A stretch of DNA of 64,000 nucleotides from Virgisporangium ochraceum (GCF_016863655.1 NZ_BOPH01000005.1:1-64000), one strand, 5' to 3'. Positions 52,110 to 61,941 are shown, numbered from the stretch's first letter. The notes: generated by a model from the sequence alone, not told the origin. Numbers and translations are program-made.

Positions 52110-54949
52110 CTCTTCTGGGTGCTGACGATGCCGCGGGGCTGGCCGGCCCCTTCGTCGGTCAGCTCGGAGATGAGCGTCTTCACCGACTGCGACTCGGACT
52201 GCTGGTCGTGGGTGCGGGCGGCGATACGACCGATGGACTCGCCGGTCTGGCCGACGCTCTTCAGGATGTCGCCGAACGCCTCCTGCGCGCGCCGGGACAC
52301 CGTGGAGCCCTGGCTCACCCGCGAGCTCGACTCGTTGATCAGCTTGCCGATCTCGCGGGCCGCGTCGGACGAGCGCTCGGCCAGTTTCCGGACCTCGCCG
52401 GCGACCACCGAGAAGCCGACGCCGTGCTCACCCGCCCGGGCCGCCTCGATCGAGGCGTTGAACGCCAGCAGGTTGGTCTGGCTGGCGATCTCGCCGATCA
52501 CCTGCACGATCGAGGCGATCTGGTCGGAGGACCGCTCGATCAGGTCGATGGCCTCGATGGACTTGCGCAGCTCCTCGAAGCCCCGCTCGGCGTTCGCCTG
52601 CGTCTGGCCGGCGAGGTCGCTGGCCTGTTGGGCGTTGTCGACGATGTCGTCGATCGAGGTGGCGAGGCGGCCGATCGAGTCGTTCATCTCGCTGGACTTG
52701 CTGGCGAGCCGCTGCTGCAACGAGACCTGGTCGGTGATGTCCATCGCATACTTGACGATCTTGATGGGACGGCCGCGTAGGTCGAAGATGGGGTTGTAGG
52801 TCGCCTTCAGGTGGACGTCGCGACCGTACTTGCCGAGGCGGTGGAACTGGCCGGTGATGAACTCGCCGGCGGCCAACCGGAGCCAGAAGTCCCGGTACTC
52901 CTCCGACGTGATGTAGTCGGGCGAGCAGAACATGCTGTGGTGCTGGCCGAGGATTTCGCGCAGCGAGTACCCCATGGTCCGCAGGAAGTTGTCGTTCGCC
53001 GACCGGATGTTGCCGTCGAGGTCGAACTCGATCACCGCCTGTGCCCGGTCGATCGCGTTGACCTTGCTCTCGAACTCGGCGTTGCGCTGCTTAGCGTCGG
53101 TGACGTCCATCGCGTACTTGACGACCTTGAACGGCCGACCGTCGAGGTCGAAGATCGGGTTGTAGCTGGCCTGGATCCAGATCTCTTGACCGCCTTTGCC
53201 GACCCGCTTGTACTCGCGGCTGTCGAACTCGCCACGCCGCAGTCGGTCCCAGAACGCCTTGTAGGCGTCGCTGTCCGCGGTCTCCCCGTCGACGAACATC
53301 CGGTGGTGCTTGCCGCGGACCTCCTCGAGCGAGTAGCCCATCAGGTCGAGGAAGATCCGGTTGGCGTCGAGCACCACGCCGTTGAGGTCGAACTCGACCG
53401 TCGCTTGCGAGCGGCTGATCGCGGCAACCTTGCCCTCGAACTCGGAGTTCTTCAGGCGGTCCGCGGTGATGTCGGTGGCAATCTTGACCACCTTGAATGG
53501 CTTGCCGTCGATGTCGAGAATCGGGTTGTATGTGGCGCGCAGCCACACTTCCTTGCCGCCCCGGCCCAGACGCTTGTATACCCCCGCCTCGAACTCACCG
53601 CGGCCCAGGCGCTCCCAGAATCCTTTGTACTCGTCGCTTGCAGCGTAGTTCTGCTCGACGAACATCCGATGGTGCTTTCCCCGGAGTTCCTCGACGTTCG
53701 GGTAACCCATGGTCTCGCAGAAGTTACGGTTCGCTTCGAGGATGGTGCCGTCGAGGTCGAACTCGATCACCGCCTGCGCGCGGTCGATCGCGCTGACCTT
53801 GCCCTCGTCCTCCACGTTCTTCATCTTCTGTGCGGTGATGTCGGTGGCGTACTCGACCACTTTGATCGGCCGCCCGTTCAAGTCGAAAATCGGGCTGTAG
53901 GTGGCTCGCAGCCAACTCTCCTTGCCGCCCTTACCGATCCGCTTGAATACGCCCGTAATGAACTCGCCGGCCGCCAGGCGCTGCCAGAAACCGCGGTAGC
54001 TGTTGCCGCGCGCCTCCTCCTCGTCGACCAGCATGCGATGGTGCTTGCCGACCAATTGGTCGAGCGAGTACCCGAGCGTCTTGAGGAGATTGTCGTTGGC
54101 GTCCTGGATGATGCCGTCCAGATCGAACTCCATCACCACGCTCGACCGGCTGATCGCGGCGACCTTGCCTTCGTAGTCGGCCGTCTTCTGCTTGGAGGCC
54201 GTCACGTCGAGGGCGTACTTGATTACCTTGAAGGGACGGCCCTCAAGATCGAGAATCGGGTTGTACGTGGCGCGCAACCAGACCTCTTTGCCACCACGAC
54301 CCAGCCGCTTGTACTCGCCGCTCTGGTATTGCCCCTCGGCGAGCCGCTGCCAGAACTGGGCATACTCGGGAGACTCGGCATACGTCTCGTCGACAAACAT
54401 CCGGTGATGCTGGTCGACGACATCAGCCAGGGAATAGCCCATGAGATGGAGAAAGTTCTCGTTGGCGGTGATGATTGTGCCGTCGAGGCCGAACTCGATC
54501 ACCGCCTGCGCCCGGTCGATGGCGGCGGATTTACCTCGCAGCTCGGCGACCTGACGCCGGTCCTCCGTGATGTCATACGCGGTGAGCAGGAATTCCGTCG
54601 GCTCCTTGCCTGCCCCGGGCACTGGTCCGCAGTTGAAGCGCAGCCAACGCTGCCGTCCGCCGCTGTCGACGATCGCGTTGACCTGCTCCACGAACCGGCC
54701 GGCACGCGCCTCGTCGAGCATGCCGTCGACGATCTGTGAGGGCAGGTGCCATAGCTGTTCCAGCCGCTTACCTATGATCTCGTTCATCGGCTTGTCGGTC
54801 GTGTCCAGGAATCGGTCGTTGATCTTGGTAACGACCCCATTCTTGGCGTTCAGCACGGCCATCAACCGCTCGCGGACCAGCAGATTCAGACACGCCTGAC
54901 GAATCGTGTCGGCCGCGCCCGAGTCGATCAAGTGCGACATTTCGGTCAC
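52106..54949 (-). CDS. soluble multi-PAS methyl-accepting chemotaxis receptor
   Basis: A 947-residue cytoplasmic receptor with no membrane helix. A divergent N-terminal PAS (about 20-130) is followed by five nearly repeated PAS/PAC units of 122 residues ([27 protein letters not shown], GEFxxGxYKRxGKGG, [24 protein letters not shown]), then an MCP signalling domain (about 750-930) with the tip [23 protein letters not shown] units may bind haem, flavin or other ligands; none is proven. GTG 54949 is preferred because GGAGG is at the right distance. First gene of an operon with CheW. Confidence 0.87.
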   Translation of the reverse strand: MTEMSHLIDSGAADTIRQACLNLLVRERLMAVLNAKNGVVTKINDRFLDTTDKPMNEIIGKRLEQLWHLPSQIVDGMLDEARAGRFVEQVNAIVDSGGRQRWLRFNCGPVPGAGKEPTEFLLTAYDITEDRRQVAELRGKSAAIDRAQAVIEFGLDGTIITANENFLHLMGYSLADVVDQHHRMFVDETYAESPEYAQFWQRLAEGQYQSGEYKRLGRGGKEVWLRATYNPILDLEGRPFKVIKYALDVTASKQKTADYEGKVAAISRSSVVMEFDLDGIIQDANDNLLKTLGYSLDQLVGKHHRMLVDEEEARGNSYRGFWQRLAAGEFITGVFKRIGKGGKESWLRATYSPIFDLNGRPIKVVEYATDITAQKMKNVEDEGKVSAIDRAQAVIEFDLDGTILEANRNFCETMGYPNVEELRGKHHRMFVEQNYAASDEYKGFWERLGRGEFEAGVYKRLGRGGKEVWLRATYNPILDIDGKPFKVVKIATDITADRLKNSEFEGKVAAISRSQATVEFDLNGVVLDANRIFLDLMGYSLEEVRGKHHRMFVDGETADSDAYKAFWDRLRRGEFDSREYKRVGKGGQEIWIQASYNPIFDLDGRPFKVVKYAMDVTDAKQRNAEFESKVNAIDRAQAVIEFDLDGNIRSANDNFLRTMGYSLREILGQHHSMFCSPDYITSEEYRDFWLRLAAGEFITGQFHRLGKYGRDVHLKATYNPIFDLRGRPIKIVKYAMDITDQVSLQQRLASKSSEMNDSIGRLATSIDDIVDNAQQASDLAGQTQANAERGFEELRKSIEAIDLIERSSDQIASIVQVIGEIASQTNLLAFNASIEAARAGEHGVGFSVVAGEVRKLAERSSDAAREIGKLINESSSRVSQGSTVSRRAQEAFGDILKSVGQTGESIGRIAARTHDQQSESQSVKTLISELTDEGAGQPRGIVSTQKR

Positions 54950-54993
54950 AACGCCTCCATGAACCCTGCTGTCCGGACAATTCAGATAACCGG

Positions 54994-55019
54994 ATCGGCC
55001 GGATCGAGCGACACATGAG
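54994..55019 (-). promoter_or_regulatory. sigma-28/FliA-like promoter of the chemoreceptor operon
   Basis: On the minus strand CTCA (55019-55016) is followed by 16 nt and GCCGAT (54999-54994). The CTCA-N15-17-GCCGAA/T pattern is, as I recall, that described for FliA-dependent promoters in Actinoplanes. Initiation near 54985 would give a leader of about 36 nt. Confidence 0.6.
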
Positions 55020-55069
55020 AGGAACGGGCAGAGTCGTCGGCGGGTTGCTTTCCGGTTGCGACCATCCCC

Positions 55070-55086
55070 GCAAGCGACTCGCTTGC
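55070..55086. promoter_or_regulatory. short perfect hairpin upstream of marR
   Basis: GCAAGCG-ACT-CGCTTGC: 7-bp arms and a 3-nt loop, in the 226-bp space between the chemoreceptor and marR starts. It may be an operator or structural element; nothing else is seen there apart from the FliA-like site. Confidence 0.4.
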
Positions 55087-55175
55087 ACCGAGGCCGCCTC
55101 CCCCGTCGCGGCCCTTGCCCACGACGCGGCTCGGCGGGCTGCTGCCGGGACAGGGTGGGCCAATATGCTCCTCGG

Positions 55176-55706
55176 ATGGCCGCCGAGGACGACGTGGACC
55201 GCATCGTGGCGCAGTGGGCACAGGAGCGGCCGGACCTGCAGACCGAGGCCATGGCCGTCTTCGGCCGTGTGTACCGCATCGCACGCCTGGTGGGCGACCG
55301 CCAGGAAGCCGTGTATGCCGCCTTCGGCATCAACCGCGGCGACTTCGACGTGCTCGCGACGCTGCGCCGGTCAGGCTCCCCGTTTCGGCTGGCGCCAAAG
55401 GACCTCACCGCGTCTCTGATGCTCACCTCGGGTGGCATGACGGGACGGCTCGACCGGCTGGAGCATCGCGGCCTGGTCACCCGCGCACCCGACCCCGCCG
55501 ACAGGCGTGGTCTCACTGTCACGCTGACCTCAGCGGGGCGCGCCCTGGTGGACGAAGCCGTCATCGCAGGCCTCGACGCGCAGCGCGAGGTGCTCGAGAT
55601 GCTGTCCCCGGAGAGCCGTAGCCAGCTGTCCTCCCTTCTCCGGGAGTTGCTCGCGGCCGTCTACGCGGCCGGAGCGACGCCCCAACCCACCTCCTCATCC
55701 GGATAG
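55176..55706 (+). CDS. MarR family transcriptional regulator
   Basis: A 176-residue MarR protein: [45 protein letters not shown] with wing [13 protein letters not shown]. The N-terminal dimer region ([25 protein letters not shown]) is long. ATG 55176 has TATGCT (55164-55169) 6 nt upstream, so leaderless translation is likely. Target unknown; it is divergent from the chemotaxis operon, but no shared palindrome is obvious. Confidence 0.85.
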   Translation: MAAEDDVDRIVAQWAQERPDLQTEAMAVFGRVYRIARLVGDRQEAVYAAFGINRGDFDVLATLRRSGSPFRLAPKDLTASLMLTSGGMTGRLDRLEHRGLVTRAPDPADRRGLTVTLTSAGRALVDEAVIAGLDAQREVLEMLSPESRSQLSSLLRELLAAVYAAGATPQPTSSSG

Positions 55707-55839
55707 GAGCCCGGAAGCCGGTGTTTACAGCCGGTTGATCCGGTTCACATCGCCGCCCACCCGCCGAACTGACGGTCACGCCTGCCGGACCGGACGCGAG
55801 GAGGAATCGACCGATGGCTGCCGCACACCGTGGGCCGCA

Positions 55840-56213
55840 TAGATCGTGAAGCCGGACACGCGTGGTGCCGCTCATCGGTGCTCTCCTCGAGTTGACCCTG
55901 ACCGCCGCGCTCGTGGTGCCCACGACCCGGGCGGTCCTTTCTCCGGACACGTCTCCGCCCCCGCGGACACCTGGAGCACCGACGGTGCCGTCATCAGCAC
56001 CGACGCGACCGCGATCGCCGAATGCTGGCCAGCCCACGGACAGCACCCCCGCTGGCGGGCAGACCCTGACCCGCCCCCACGTCGACGCCGACGCTGACCC
56101 TGTCGCGCAACGACGGCCTCGGGATGGCCGGGAATCTCGACGAGGTCGCCATCTGGAACCCGGACCTCACCGCCACCGAGATCGCAGCCTTCTACGACGC
56201 AGGCAGGCCCTGA
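55840..56213 (+). pseudogene. remnant of a secreted LamG-like protein gene
   Basis: The end of the stretch (56103-56213) reads SRNDGLGMAGNLDEVAIWN, then LTATEIAAFYDAGRP and TGA, the usual end of a LamG/concanavalin-like domain. The frame is closed upstream at 56067. Another frame (about 55950-56040) reads APADTWSTDGAVISTDATA, which looks like exported-protein sequence. No start or single long frame exists between 55707 and 56268. Confidence 0.4.
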
Positions 56214-56268
56214 GCCGTACTTGACGGGATGCGGAGAACGGCGGGGATATATCAGATAAGGTATCGAC

Positions 56269-56649
56269 ATGCCGCACGACAACCGTGCCACCGAACTGCG
56301 CGCCGCCGAGCGTGCCCTGCAGGCCGCGCAACTGGCCTCAGACGTCGCAGAGCTCGACCGGCTCATCGACGACCGACTCGTCTTCACGGGACCCGACGGC
56401 CAGCTGTACTGCAAGGCGGACGACCTGCGACTGCACGGCTCCGGCGAGCAGAAGATGGCCCGTGTCGAGGAGGAGGACCTGGCGGTACTGGTTGCCGGGA
56501 ACACGGGTGTCACCTGCTTCCTGGGGACGGTGGCCGGGGTGCTGTCGGGCAGCGAGTTCACCGCGCGGGTCAGGTACACCCGCACCTGGGTCCACGACGA
56601 CTCCCACGGCTGGCGCCTGATCGCCGGGCACGTGAGCGGAGTCGGTTGA
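56269..56649 (+). CDS. NTF2-like (DUF4440) protein
   Basis: A 126-residue protein: AERALQAAQLASDVAELDRLIDDRLVFTGPDG, DLRLHGSGEQKM and YTRTWVHDDSHGWRLIAGHVS. DUF4440 proteins are small cone-fold domains with unknown ligand. ATG 56269 has TAAGGT (56257-56262) 6 nt upstream. Convergent with the ABC permease. Confidence 0.82.
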   Translation: MPHDNRATELRAAERALQAAQLASDVAELDRLIDDRLVFTGPDGQLYCKADDLRLHGSGEQKMARVEEEDLAVLVAGNTGVTCFLGTVAGVLSGSEFTARVRYTRTWVHDDSHGWRLIAGHVSGVG

Positions 56650-56663
56650 CGAGCAGTCGGCGT

Positions 56664-57470
56664 CTACACGTCGCGGCGGCGTAACTGCCAGGCCGCGAGG
56701 CCCACGGCGATCGCGGTGTAGATCGCGAACACGCCGAGCCCCGCCAAAGGCTCAAGGCTCCACTGGGGGTCGGGTTTGACGAACATGATGGCCTGACCGG
56801 CCTGCGCGGGAACGTACTTGTACAACTGGGTCGAGACCGACTCGGGCAGGAAGCCCACCAGGATCTGCGGCGCGAAGAGCAGCCCGAGAAGCGTCGCGAT
56901 GCCACCGGCCGTGTTCCTGATCAGCGCGCCAAGCCCCAGACCGAACAGGCCCACCAGCGCGAGAAACACCGCACTGCCGAACACCGCCCGCGCCACACCC
57001 GGATCTCCGAGCCCGATGTCGAGGTTCTCCGCGGCGAGGATCGACTGGCCCACGACGAACGCCACCACCACGGCGGGCAGGCAGAGCACCATCGTCGTCA
57101 GGCCGAACACCGCCGCCTTGCCCCACAGGACCGGCAGTCGGCTGGGGACGGCCGCCAGCGTCGCCCGGATGGACCCGGTGGCGAACTCGCCGGTGACCAG
57201 CAGCACGCCGAGAACCCCGACCGCGAGCTGAGCCAGCTGAACCCCCGACAGGGTCACTCCGGTGGCGTCGAACGTCGACGGGTCCGCCGGCGGACGAGCG
57301 ACCCGCACCATCGCGTAGACGACCCCGAACCCGACGGTGAGCGCCACCGCGGTGAGCAGTGACCACATCGTGGACGGAAGGGAACGCAACTTCGTCCACT
57401 CGGAGCGCAGGACCCGGAGCTGGGTAACGCGCTGCTCACCGGTGTAGACCGGCAGGCTGATCGTGGTCAT
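56664..57470 (-). CDS. ABC-2 type permease
   Basis: A 268-residue membrane protein: RVLRSEWTKLRSLPSTMWSLL is the typical start of actinobacterial ABC-2 permeases, followed by six helices with LVTGEFATGSIRATLAAVPSR. ATGA overlap with the ATPase upstream. Exported compound unknown; the divergent two-component system suggests response to envelope or antibiotic stress. Confidence 0.87.
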   Translation of the reverse strand: MTTISLPVYTGEQRVTQLRVLRSEWTKLRSLPSTMWSLLTAVALTVGFGVVYAMVRVARPPADPSTFDATGVTLSGVQLAQLAVGVLGVLLVTGEFATGSIRATLAAVPSRLPVLWGKAAVFGLTTMVLCLPAVVVAFVVGQSILAAENLDIGLGDPGVARAVFGSAVFLALVGLFGLGLGALIRNTAGGIATLLGLLFAPQILVGFLPESVSTQLYKYVPAQAGQAIMFVKPDPQWSLEPLAGLGVFAIYTAIAVGLAAWQLRRRDV

Positions 57471-58390
57471 GACGCGGCTCCCGCCGTGCTCGGTGCGCGG
57501 TACTCGACCGCGTCGTGGGTGAGTTCCATGAACGCCTCTTCCAGCGAGGTCTGCCGTGCGGTGAGCTCCAGCAGCGTGATTCCGGCCGCGGCGGCAGCCC
57601 GGCCGACCTGGTCGGTCGTGAGGCCACTCACCGTGAGGGACCCGCCGCCGTCGTGGGACACCTCCACCTCGGGCGCCTCCAACCTGGCGGCGAGCGCACG
57701 CGGGTCGGTGCTCCTGACGCGCACCACGCTCCGCCCCCGGCTCGCGACGAACTCGGCCATCGAGGTGTCGGCGATCAGACGGCCCCGGCCGATCACGATG
57801 AGGTGCTCCGCGGTGAGCGCCATCTCGTTCATGAGGTGCGACGACACGAATACCGTTCGACCGTCGTCAGCGAGGTTCCGCAGCAGAGCACGGACCCACC
57901 GGATGCCCTCGGTGTCGAGCCCGTTCAGCGGCTCGTCGAGAATGACCGTTCGGGGATCGCCCAGCAACGCCGTCGCGATGCCCAACCGTTGGCCCATGCC
58001 GAGCGAGAACCGGCCGGCCCGCCGGCGTGCCGAACCGGCGAGGCCCACGGCCTCCACCACGTCGTCGACCCGGGACCGGCTGATGCCGTTGCTGTGCGCG
58101 AGCGCCAGGAGGTGGTTGTACGCGCTCCGCCCGGGATGCACCGAACGCGCCTCGAGCAGGGCACCGACCTCGTGTAGCGGGGCGCTGTGAGCCAGGTACG
58201 GCCGACCGTTGACGGTGACCGTTCCGCTCGTGGGCGCATCGAGCCCCAGGATCATGCGCATCGTGGTGGACTTGCCGGCGCCGTTCGGACCCAGAAAACC
58301 CGTGACCACACCCGGGCGCACCGTGAACGTCAACCCGTCGACCGCAAGCTTGTCGCCGTACCGCTTCGTCAGAGCGCGTGCCTCGATCAT
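57467..58390 (-). CDS. ABC transporter ATP-binding protein
   Basis: A 307-residue ATPase. Walker A GPNGAGKST, signature FSLGMGQRLGIA, Walker B VILDEPLNGLD, switch His in VSSHLMNEM. The LGMGQR signature and the C-terminal domain fit the bacitracin/lantibiotic-type export class (BcrA-like). ATG 58390 is the start of the conserved region (MIEARALTKRYG); a longer start at 58429 would run through the 11-bp repeats. Confidence 0.88.
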   Translation of the reverse strand: MIEARALTKRYGDKLAVDGLTFTVRPGVVTGFLGPNGAGKSTTMRMILGLDAPTSGTVTVNGRPYLAHSAPLHEVGALLEARSVHPGRSAYNHLLALAHSNGISRSRVDDVVEAVGLAGSARRRAGRFSLGMGQRLGIATALLGDPRTVILDEPLNGLDTEGIRWVRALLRNLADDGRTVFVSSHLMNEMALTAEHLIVIGRGRLIADTSMAEFVASRGRSVVRVRSTDPRALAARLEAPEVEVSHDGGGSLTVSGLTTDQVGRAAAAAGITLLELTARQTSLEEAFMELTHDAVEYRAPSTAGAAS

Positions 58391-58413
58391 CCTCTGGTCC
58401 CCACGTCTCATCC

Positions 58414-58457
58414 GCCATCTCATCGCCATCTCATCGCCATCTCATCGCCATCTCATC
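58414..58457 (-). repeat. four 11-bp tandem repeats in front of the ABC operon
   Basis: GCCATCTCATC occurs four times in exact succession (58414, 58425, 58436, 58447); GATGAGATGGC on the transcribed orientation of the ABC genes. The first copy lies 24 bp upstream of the ATPase ATG. The unit length is near one helical turn. Confidence 0.85.
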
Positions 58458-58549
58458 CGCCTTGAAGCGGGCGGCCCGCCGTCGTGCGGTCGCTCCCAAC
58501 GCTCGCAAGGAACGGCTGCCGTGTCAGTGGGGCGAGCCGCGCGACGACA

Positions 58550-58565
58550 GTGGGGATTTCCCCAC
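58550..58565. promoter_or_regulatory. perfect palindrome between the ABC operon and the kinase gene
   Basis: GTGGGGA-TT-TCCCCAC has 7-bp arms. It lies 46 bp before the kinase -10 box (TACCGT 58611-58616). It may be the response-regulator site controlling the divergent ABC genes. Its core resembles the TetR sites at 46991. Confidence 0.55.
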
Positions 58566-58622
58566 CCACGGCAGAAGGCTGACCCGATGGTCCCGCCCGC
58601 ACCGGCTTCCTACCGTGGTCTC

Positions 58623-59912
58623 ATGACGTCCGTGGGAAGCGCGACAACGACAGCGCCGGCGGTGCGCGGGCTGCGCACTCTGGTGCGGCCGCTGGTGGCG
58701 CACGCCTCCTGGCAGGCCACCTTCCACACCGTCGCGGGCATCTTCCTCAGCGCCGCGGTCGGTGGCGTGTTCACGCTCCTCGGTTTGCTGTGGGTCGCGG
58801 CGGCGCTCAGCCTGCTCACCGGTCCCAGCGGTCACCCCGTACTGATAGGGATCTACCTCGGCGCCACGGTCACCGGCCCGTTCGCGATCCTGCTGTGGGT
58901 CCGGTTCGCCAGCGCCCTGCAACGCGAACGGTTCCGGAACCTGCTGGAGGTCGAGATCGTCGCGCCGGCCGAGGCACCACTGGCAGGCTGGCGACGCCTC
59001 ACCCACCCGTGGGCGCAGGCGGCGACATGGCGGCAGCTCAGCTACCACGTCCTCGCGTCGGTCCTCGCCGGGCCGGCCGGCGTGCTGGTCGTGGTGTGCT
59101 GGTCGGCGCCGATACTCGCCGCGCTCTGGACCGATCACCTCCCCGCCGGGGAGCGCGTCGCGTCATTCGCGATGTCAGGGGGACTGCTCCTGTCCGCGCC
59201 CTGGATCGCCCGGGGCATGGCGGCCGCCGACGCGTTCGCGGGCAGGCACCTCCTCGGTCCGGGGCCGTCCGAGGAGCTGCGGCAACGGGTCGCGACCCTG
59301 GCGCGCAGCCGCGCCGAACTCGTGACGGCCGCCGACACCGAACGCCGGCGTATCGAGCGCGACCTGCACGACGGGGTTCAGCAGCGGCTGGTCTCGCTGG
59401 CCGTCAACCTCGGGATGGCCCGCGAAGCATTCGCCGACGCTTCGCCCGAGATCAGGGAGGTGCTCGCCGCCGCGCACGACGAGGCCACCCAGGCGCTGGC
59501 CGAGCTTCGCGATTTCGTTCGTGGTCTGCATCCCGCTGTGCTCAACGACCGCGGGCTCGACGCCGCCCTGTCCGGCATCGTCGCCCGCGCGCCATTGCCG
59601 GTGGCGCTGCGGGTCGAGGTCACGACGCGGTGTTCGCCGACGATCGAGGCGATCGCTTATTTCACGGTGTCGGAGGCACTGGCCAACGTGTCCAAGCACG
59701 CCCGCGCCAGCCGGGCCGAGGTGGTCGTCGAGCAGATCGGCGGCAACCTCCTGATCACGGTGTCCGACAACGGCGACGGCGGCGCATCCGTCGAGGAGGG
59801 AGGTGGTCTCCGTGGGCTCGCACAGCGTGCGGCGGCGGTCGACGGCACATTCAGTGTGGTGAGCCCACTGGGCGGTCCGACGACCGTTACTGTGAACCTC
59901 CCATGCGAGTAG
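58623..59912 (+). CDS. NarL-type sensor histidine kinase
   Basis: A 429-residue membrane kinase with an N-terminal DUF4118-like or putative-sensor region of four helices in two pairs (about 30-90 and 130-185), HisKA_3 with RRRIERDLHDGVQQRLVSLAVNLGMA (phospho-His in the DLHDG motif) and HATPase with TVSEALANVSKHARAS, SDNGDGG and GLRGLAQRAAAVDG. ATG 58623 lies 6 nt after TACCGT. It overlaps the regulator gene by 10 bp. Confidence 0.9.
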   Translation: MTSVGSATTTAPAVRGLRTLVRPLVAHASWQATFHTVAGIFLSAAVGGVFTLLGLLWVAAALSLLTGPSGHPVLIGIYLGATVTGPFAILLWVRFASALQRERFRNLLEVEIVAPAEAPLAGWRRLTHPWAQAATWRQLSYHVLASVLAGPAGVLVVVCWSAPILAALWTDHLPAGERVASFAMSGGLLLSAPWIARGMAAADAFAGRHLLGPGPSEELRQRVATLARSRAELVTAADTERRRIERDLHDGVQQRLVSLAVNLGMAREAFADASPEIREVLAAAHDEATQALAELRDFVRGLHPAVLNDRGLDAALSGIVARAPLPVALRVEVTTRCSPTIEAIAYFTVSEALANVSKHARASRAEVVVEQIGGNLLITVSDNGDGGASVEEGGGLRGLAQRAAAVDGTFSVVSPLGGPTTVTVNLPCE

Positions 59913-60544
59913 TGCTAGCCGAAGACTCCGTGCTGCTGCGCGCCGGCCTGACGAAGTTGCTCACCGACGGCGGGTTCGAGGTCGTCGCGGCGGTGTCCGA
60001 CGCCGAGGCACTGCTGACGGCGGTGGCCGAGCAGAAGCCCGATGTGGTGGTGGTCGACGTCCGGATGCCGCCGACCCACACCGACGAGGGCATCCGGGCC
60101 GCGCTGGTACTGCGACGGATGTATCCCGACATGGCGCTGTGCGTTCTCTCGCAGTACGTCGAGGAGCGGTACGCGCGCGATCTCATGTCGGTCGGCACGA
60201 CGAAGATCGGCTACCTGCTCAAAGACCGCGTGGCCCAGGTCAGCGACTTCCTGGACGCGTTGCGCCGGGTCGCCACCGGTGGCACCGCTCTCGACCCGGA
60301 GGTGGTCGACCAGCTCCTGGTCCGGCAGGGCGACGACCCGCTCGAGCGGCTCACCCCGCGCGAACAGGAGGTGCTCCGACTCATGGCCGAAGGGAGGTCG
60401 AACAACGGCATCACCGAAACGTTGAAGGTCAGCCACAGCGCGGTGGAGAAGTACGTGACGAACATCTTCGTCAAGCTCGACCTGCCACCCACCGACACCG
60501 ATCACCGGCGGGTACTCGCCGTCCTCAGATACCTCCGCGTCTGA
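59903..60544 (+). CDS. NarL/LuxR-type response regulator
   Basis: A 213-residue regulator: VVLAEDSVLLRAGL, phospho-acceptor in VVVVDVRMPPTHTDEG, GYLLKDRVAQV, then the LuxR HTH LTPREQEVLRLMAEGRSNNGI and EKYVTNIFVKLDLPPTDTD. The VRMPPTHTDEG type is a well-known actinobacterial subgroup. It is the intact paralogue of the pseudogene at 44303. Likely target: the divergent ABC exporter. Confidence 0.92.
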   Translation: MRVVLAEDSVLLRAGLTKLLTDGGFEVVAAVSDAEALLTAVAEQKPDVVVVDVRMPPTHTDEGIRAALVLRRMYPDMALCVLSQYVEERYARDLMSVGTTKIGYLLKDRVAQVSDFLDALRRVATGGTALDPEVVDQLLVRQGDDPLERLTPREQEVLRLMAEGRSNNGITETLKVSHSAVEKYVTNIFVKLDLPPTDTDHRRVLAVLRYLRV

Positions 60545-60574
60545 GCCGGGCCGCCGGAGGAGAGAACGGCCGTC

Positions 60575-61300
60575 ATGCTCTCAGCGAACCGGCTGTCCAC
60601 CCATCCACCCGTCTGGCTTCATGGTTCCATGGCAACCGCCGCGTACGACGAGATCGCAGACTGGTACGAGACCGAGTTCCTCCCCCGCCAGGGCGACACC
60701 GATCCGCTGGGTACCACCCGTGCACTCCGCGACCTCCTCGGTCGCCCGGACGACGCTGGCAACGGATGCCTGGAGATCGGGTGCGGCACCGGTGTGCACG
60801 CGGCCACCGTCCGGGAACTCGGGTGGATGCCGATCGGTGTCGACATCTCTTCGAGGATGCTGCGGCACGCCGCCGGACGGATGCCGGTCGTGCGGGGCGA
60901 TGTGGAGCGGTTACCGTTCGGCAGCGGGACCCTACCCGCGGTGATCGCCGTGTGGGTGCACACCGACATGCCGGCGTATCCGGCGGTCGTGCGGGAGGTG
61001 GCGCGGGTTCTGCGTCCGGGTGGTTTGTTCGTCCACATTGGAACGCACCCGTGCTTCTGCGGCGGGTTCGCCGACCGGAGCGACCTTTCGGCGGTCGTCG
61101 TCCGGCCCGGCTACCTCGACGGCCACTGGACCAAGGCGTCGTACACAGACCAGGGCATTCGCGACAAGGTCGGCGCGACGCACTGGCCGCTGCCCGCGTT
61201 GCTGTCGATGGTGACCGATGCGGGGTTGCGGTTCGAACGCTTCGCCGAGGGCGGCCAACCGTCCCCGGCCATGTTCGGCTGGGCAGCCCGCAAAGCCTGA
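60575..61300 (+). CDS. class I SAM-dependent methyltransferase
   Basis: A 241-residue methyltransferase: EIGCGTGVHAATVRELGW (motif I), GVDISSRMLRHAAGRM (motif II), GDVERLPFGSGTLPAVIA and VLRPGGLFVHIG. Substrate unknown. ATG 60575 has GGAGGAGAG upstream; an internal ATG at 60629 (MATAAYDEIADWYE) matches family starts and is a fair alternative. Confidence 0.83.
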   Translation: MLSANRLSTHPPVWLHGSMATAAYDEIADWYETEFLPRQGDTDPLGTTRALRDLLGRPDDAGNGCLEIGCGTGVHAATVRELGWMPIGVDISSRMLRHAAGRMPVVRGDVERLPFGSGTLPAVIAVWVHTDMPAYPAVVREVARVLRPGGLFVHIGTHPCFCGGFADRSDLSAVVVRPGYLDGHWTKASYTDQGIRDKVGATHWPLPALLSMVTDAGLRFERFAEGGQPSPAMFGWAARKA

Positions 61301-61497
61301 GCAACCACAAAGCCGGGCAGCCCCCAAAGCCGGGCAGCCCCCAAGCCCAGCAGCCACAAAGCTGGGCAGCACAGCTGGGCAGCACAGCTGGGCAGCACAG
61401 CTGGGCAGCACAAACCCAGAGCAGCCACAGAAGCCGACCGGCCAGGGAAGCAAACAGGCCCCGAACGACCCCCACACAGGCCGACCGCAGGAAGCGT
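61301..61497 (+). repeat. degenerate repeats after the methyltransferase gene
   Basis: After the stop, AAAGCCGGGCAGCCCCC recurs (about 61312-61343), then a 13-bp unit AGCTGGGCAGCAC is repeated four times exactly (61360-61411). Each unit holds the palindrome CAGCTG at the junction. Nothing in the rest looks coding. It ends at the 3' end of the convergent small membrane gene. Confidence 0.8.
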
Positions 61498-61797
61498 CTA
61501 AGTAGCCGAGATCGCCATCAGCACCGCCACCAGCACGATGGCGGCCACCAGGAACGTGCCGTGCACCGCGATCATCATCACGAGGCTCGGGCGCTCCACT
61601 GGCTCGTCGCCCAGCAGGTTGGCCGGGATCGCGATCGGCACCGTCGCCTCGTGGGCGAGGCGCTGGTACCCGACAGGGGCACGCCCGGTGACGACCTCGG
61701 CGACCGGCGGCACGTCATCCACGATGAGCACCGGAATCTCAGCTGTCGAATCCTCATCGATGCGCGCCAGGTCGCCCGTTGACTCTGGCGACGACAT
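61498..61797 (-). CDS. small tail-anchored hypothetical protein
   Basis: A 99-residue protein not recognised. MSSPESTGDLARIDEDSTAE is polar, PVLIVDDVPPVAEVV may be a short strand-turn region, and VMMIAVHGTFLVAAIVLVAVLMAISAT is a C-terminal membrane helix. TACGGT lies 6 nt before ATG 61797 on this strand, supporting the start over longer frames that run through repeats. Confidence 0.55.
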   Translation of the reverse strand: MSSPESTGDLARIDEDSTAEIPVLIVDDVPPVAEVVTGRAPVGYQRLAHEATVPIAIPANLLGDEPVERPSLVMMIAVHGTFLVAAIVLVAVLMAISAT

Positions 61798-61941
61798 ACC
61801 CGCACCGTAATCGAGCACGACAAGCGCGCCAACCGTCGATCCGGCCACGACGACCGACGGCCGGTCCATCGATGATGACCCGACCGTCCACCAACCGGTC
61901 GGCCGTGGATCATCCGTACGTCCACCGCGGCCCCGCGCAAG

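Noticed and set aside
52740..54560. regular 366-bp repeats resembling a large array
   Set aside because: They are PAS-coding units in one intact gene, not a CRISPR or satellite.
52811..54739. 642-codon plus-strand frame over the chemoreceptor
   Set aside because: It only looks repetitive because it mirrors the PAS repeats; no promoter or ribosome site, no family features.
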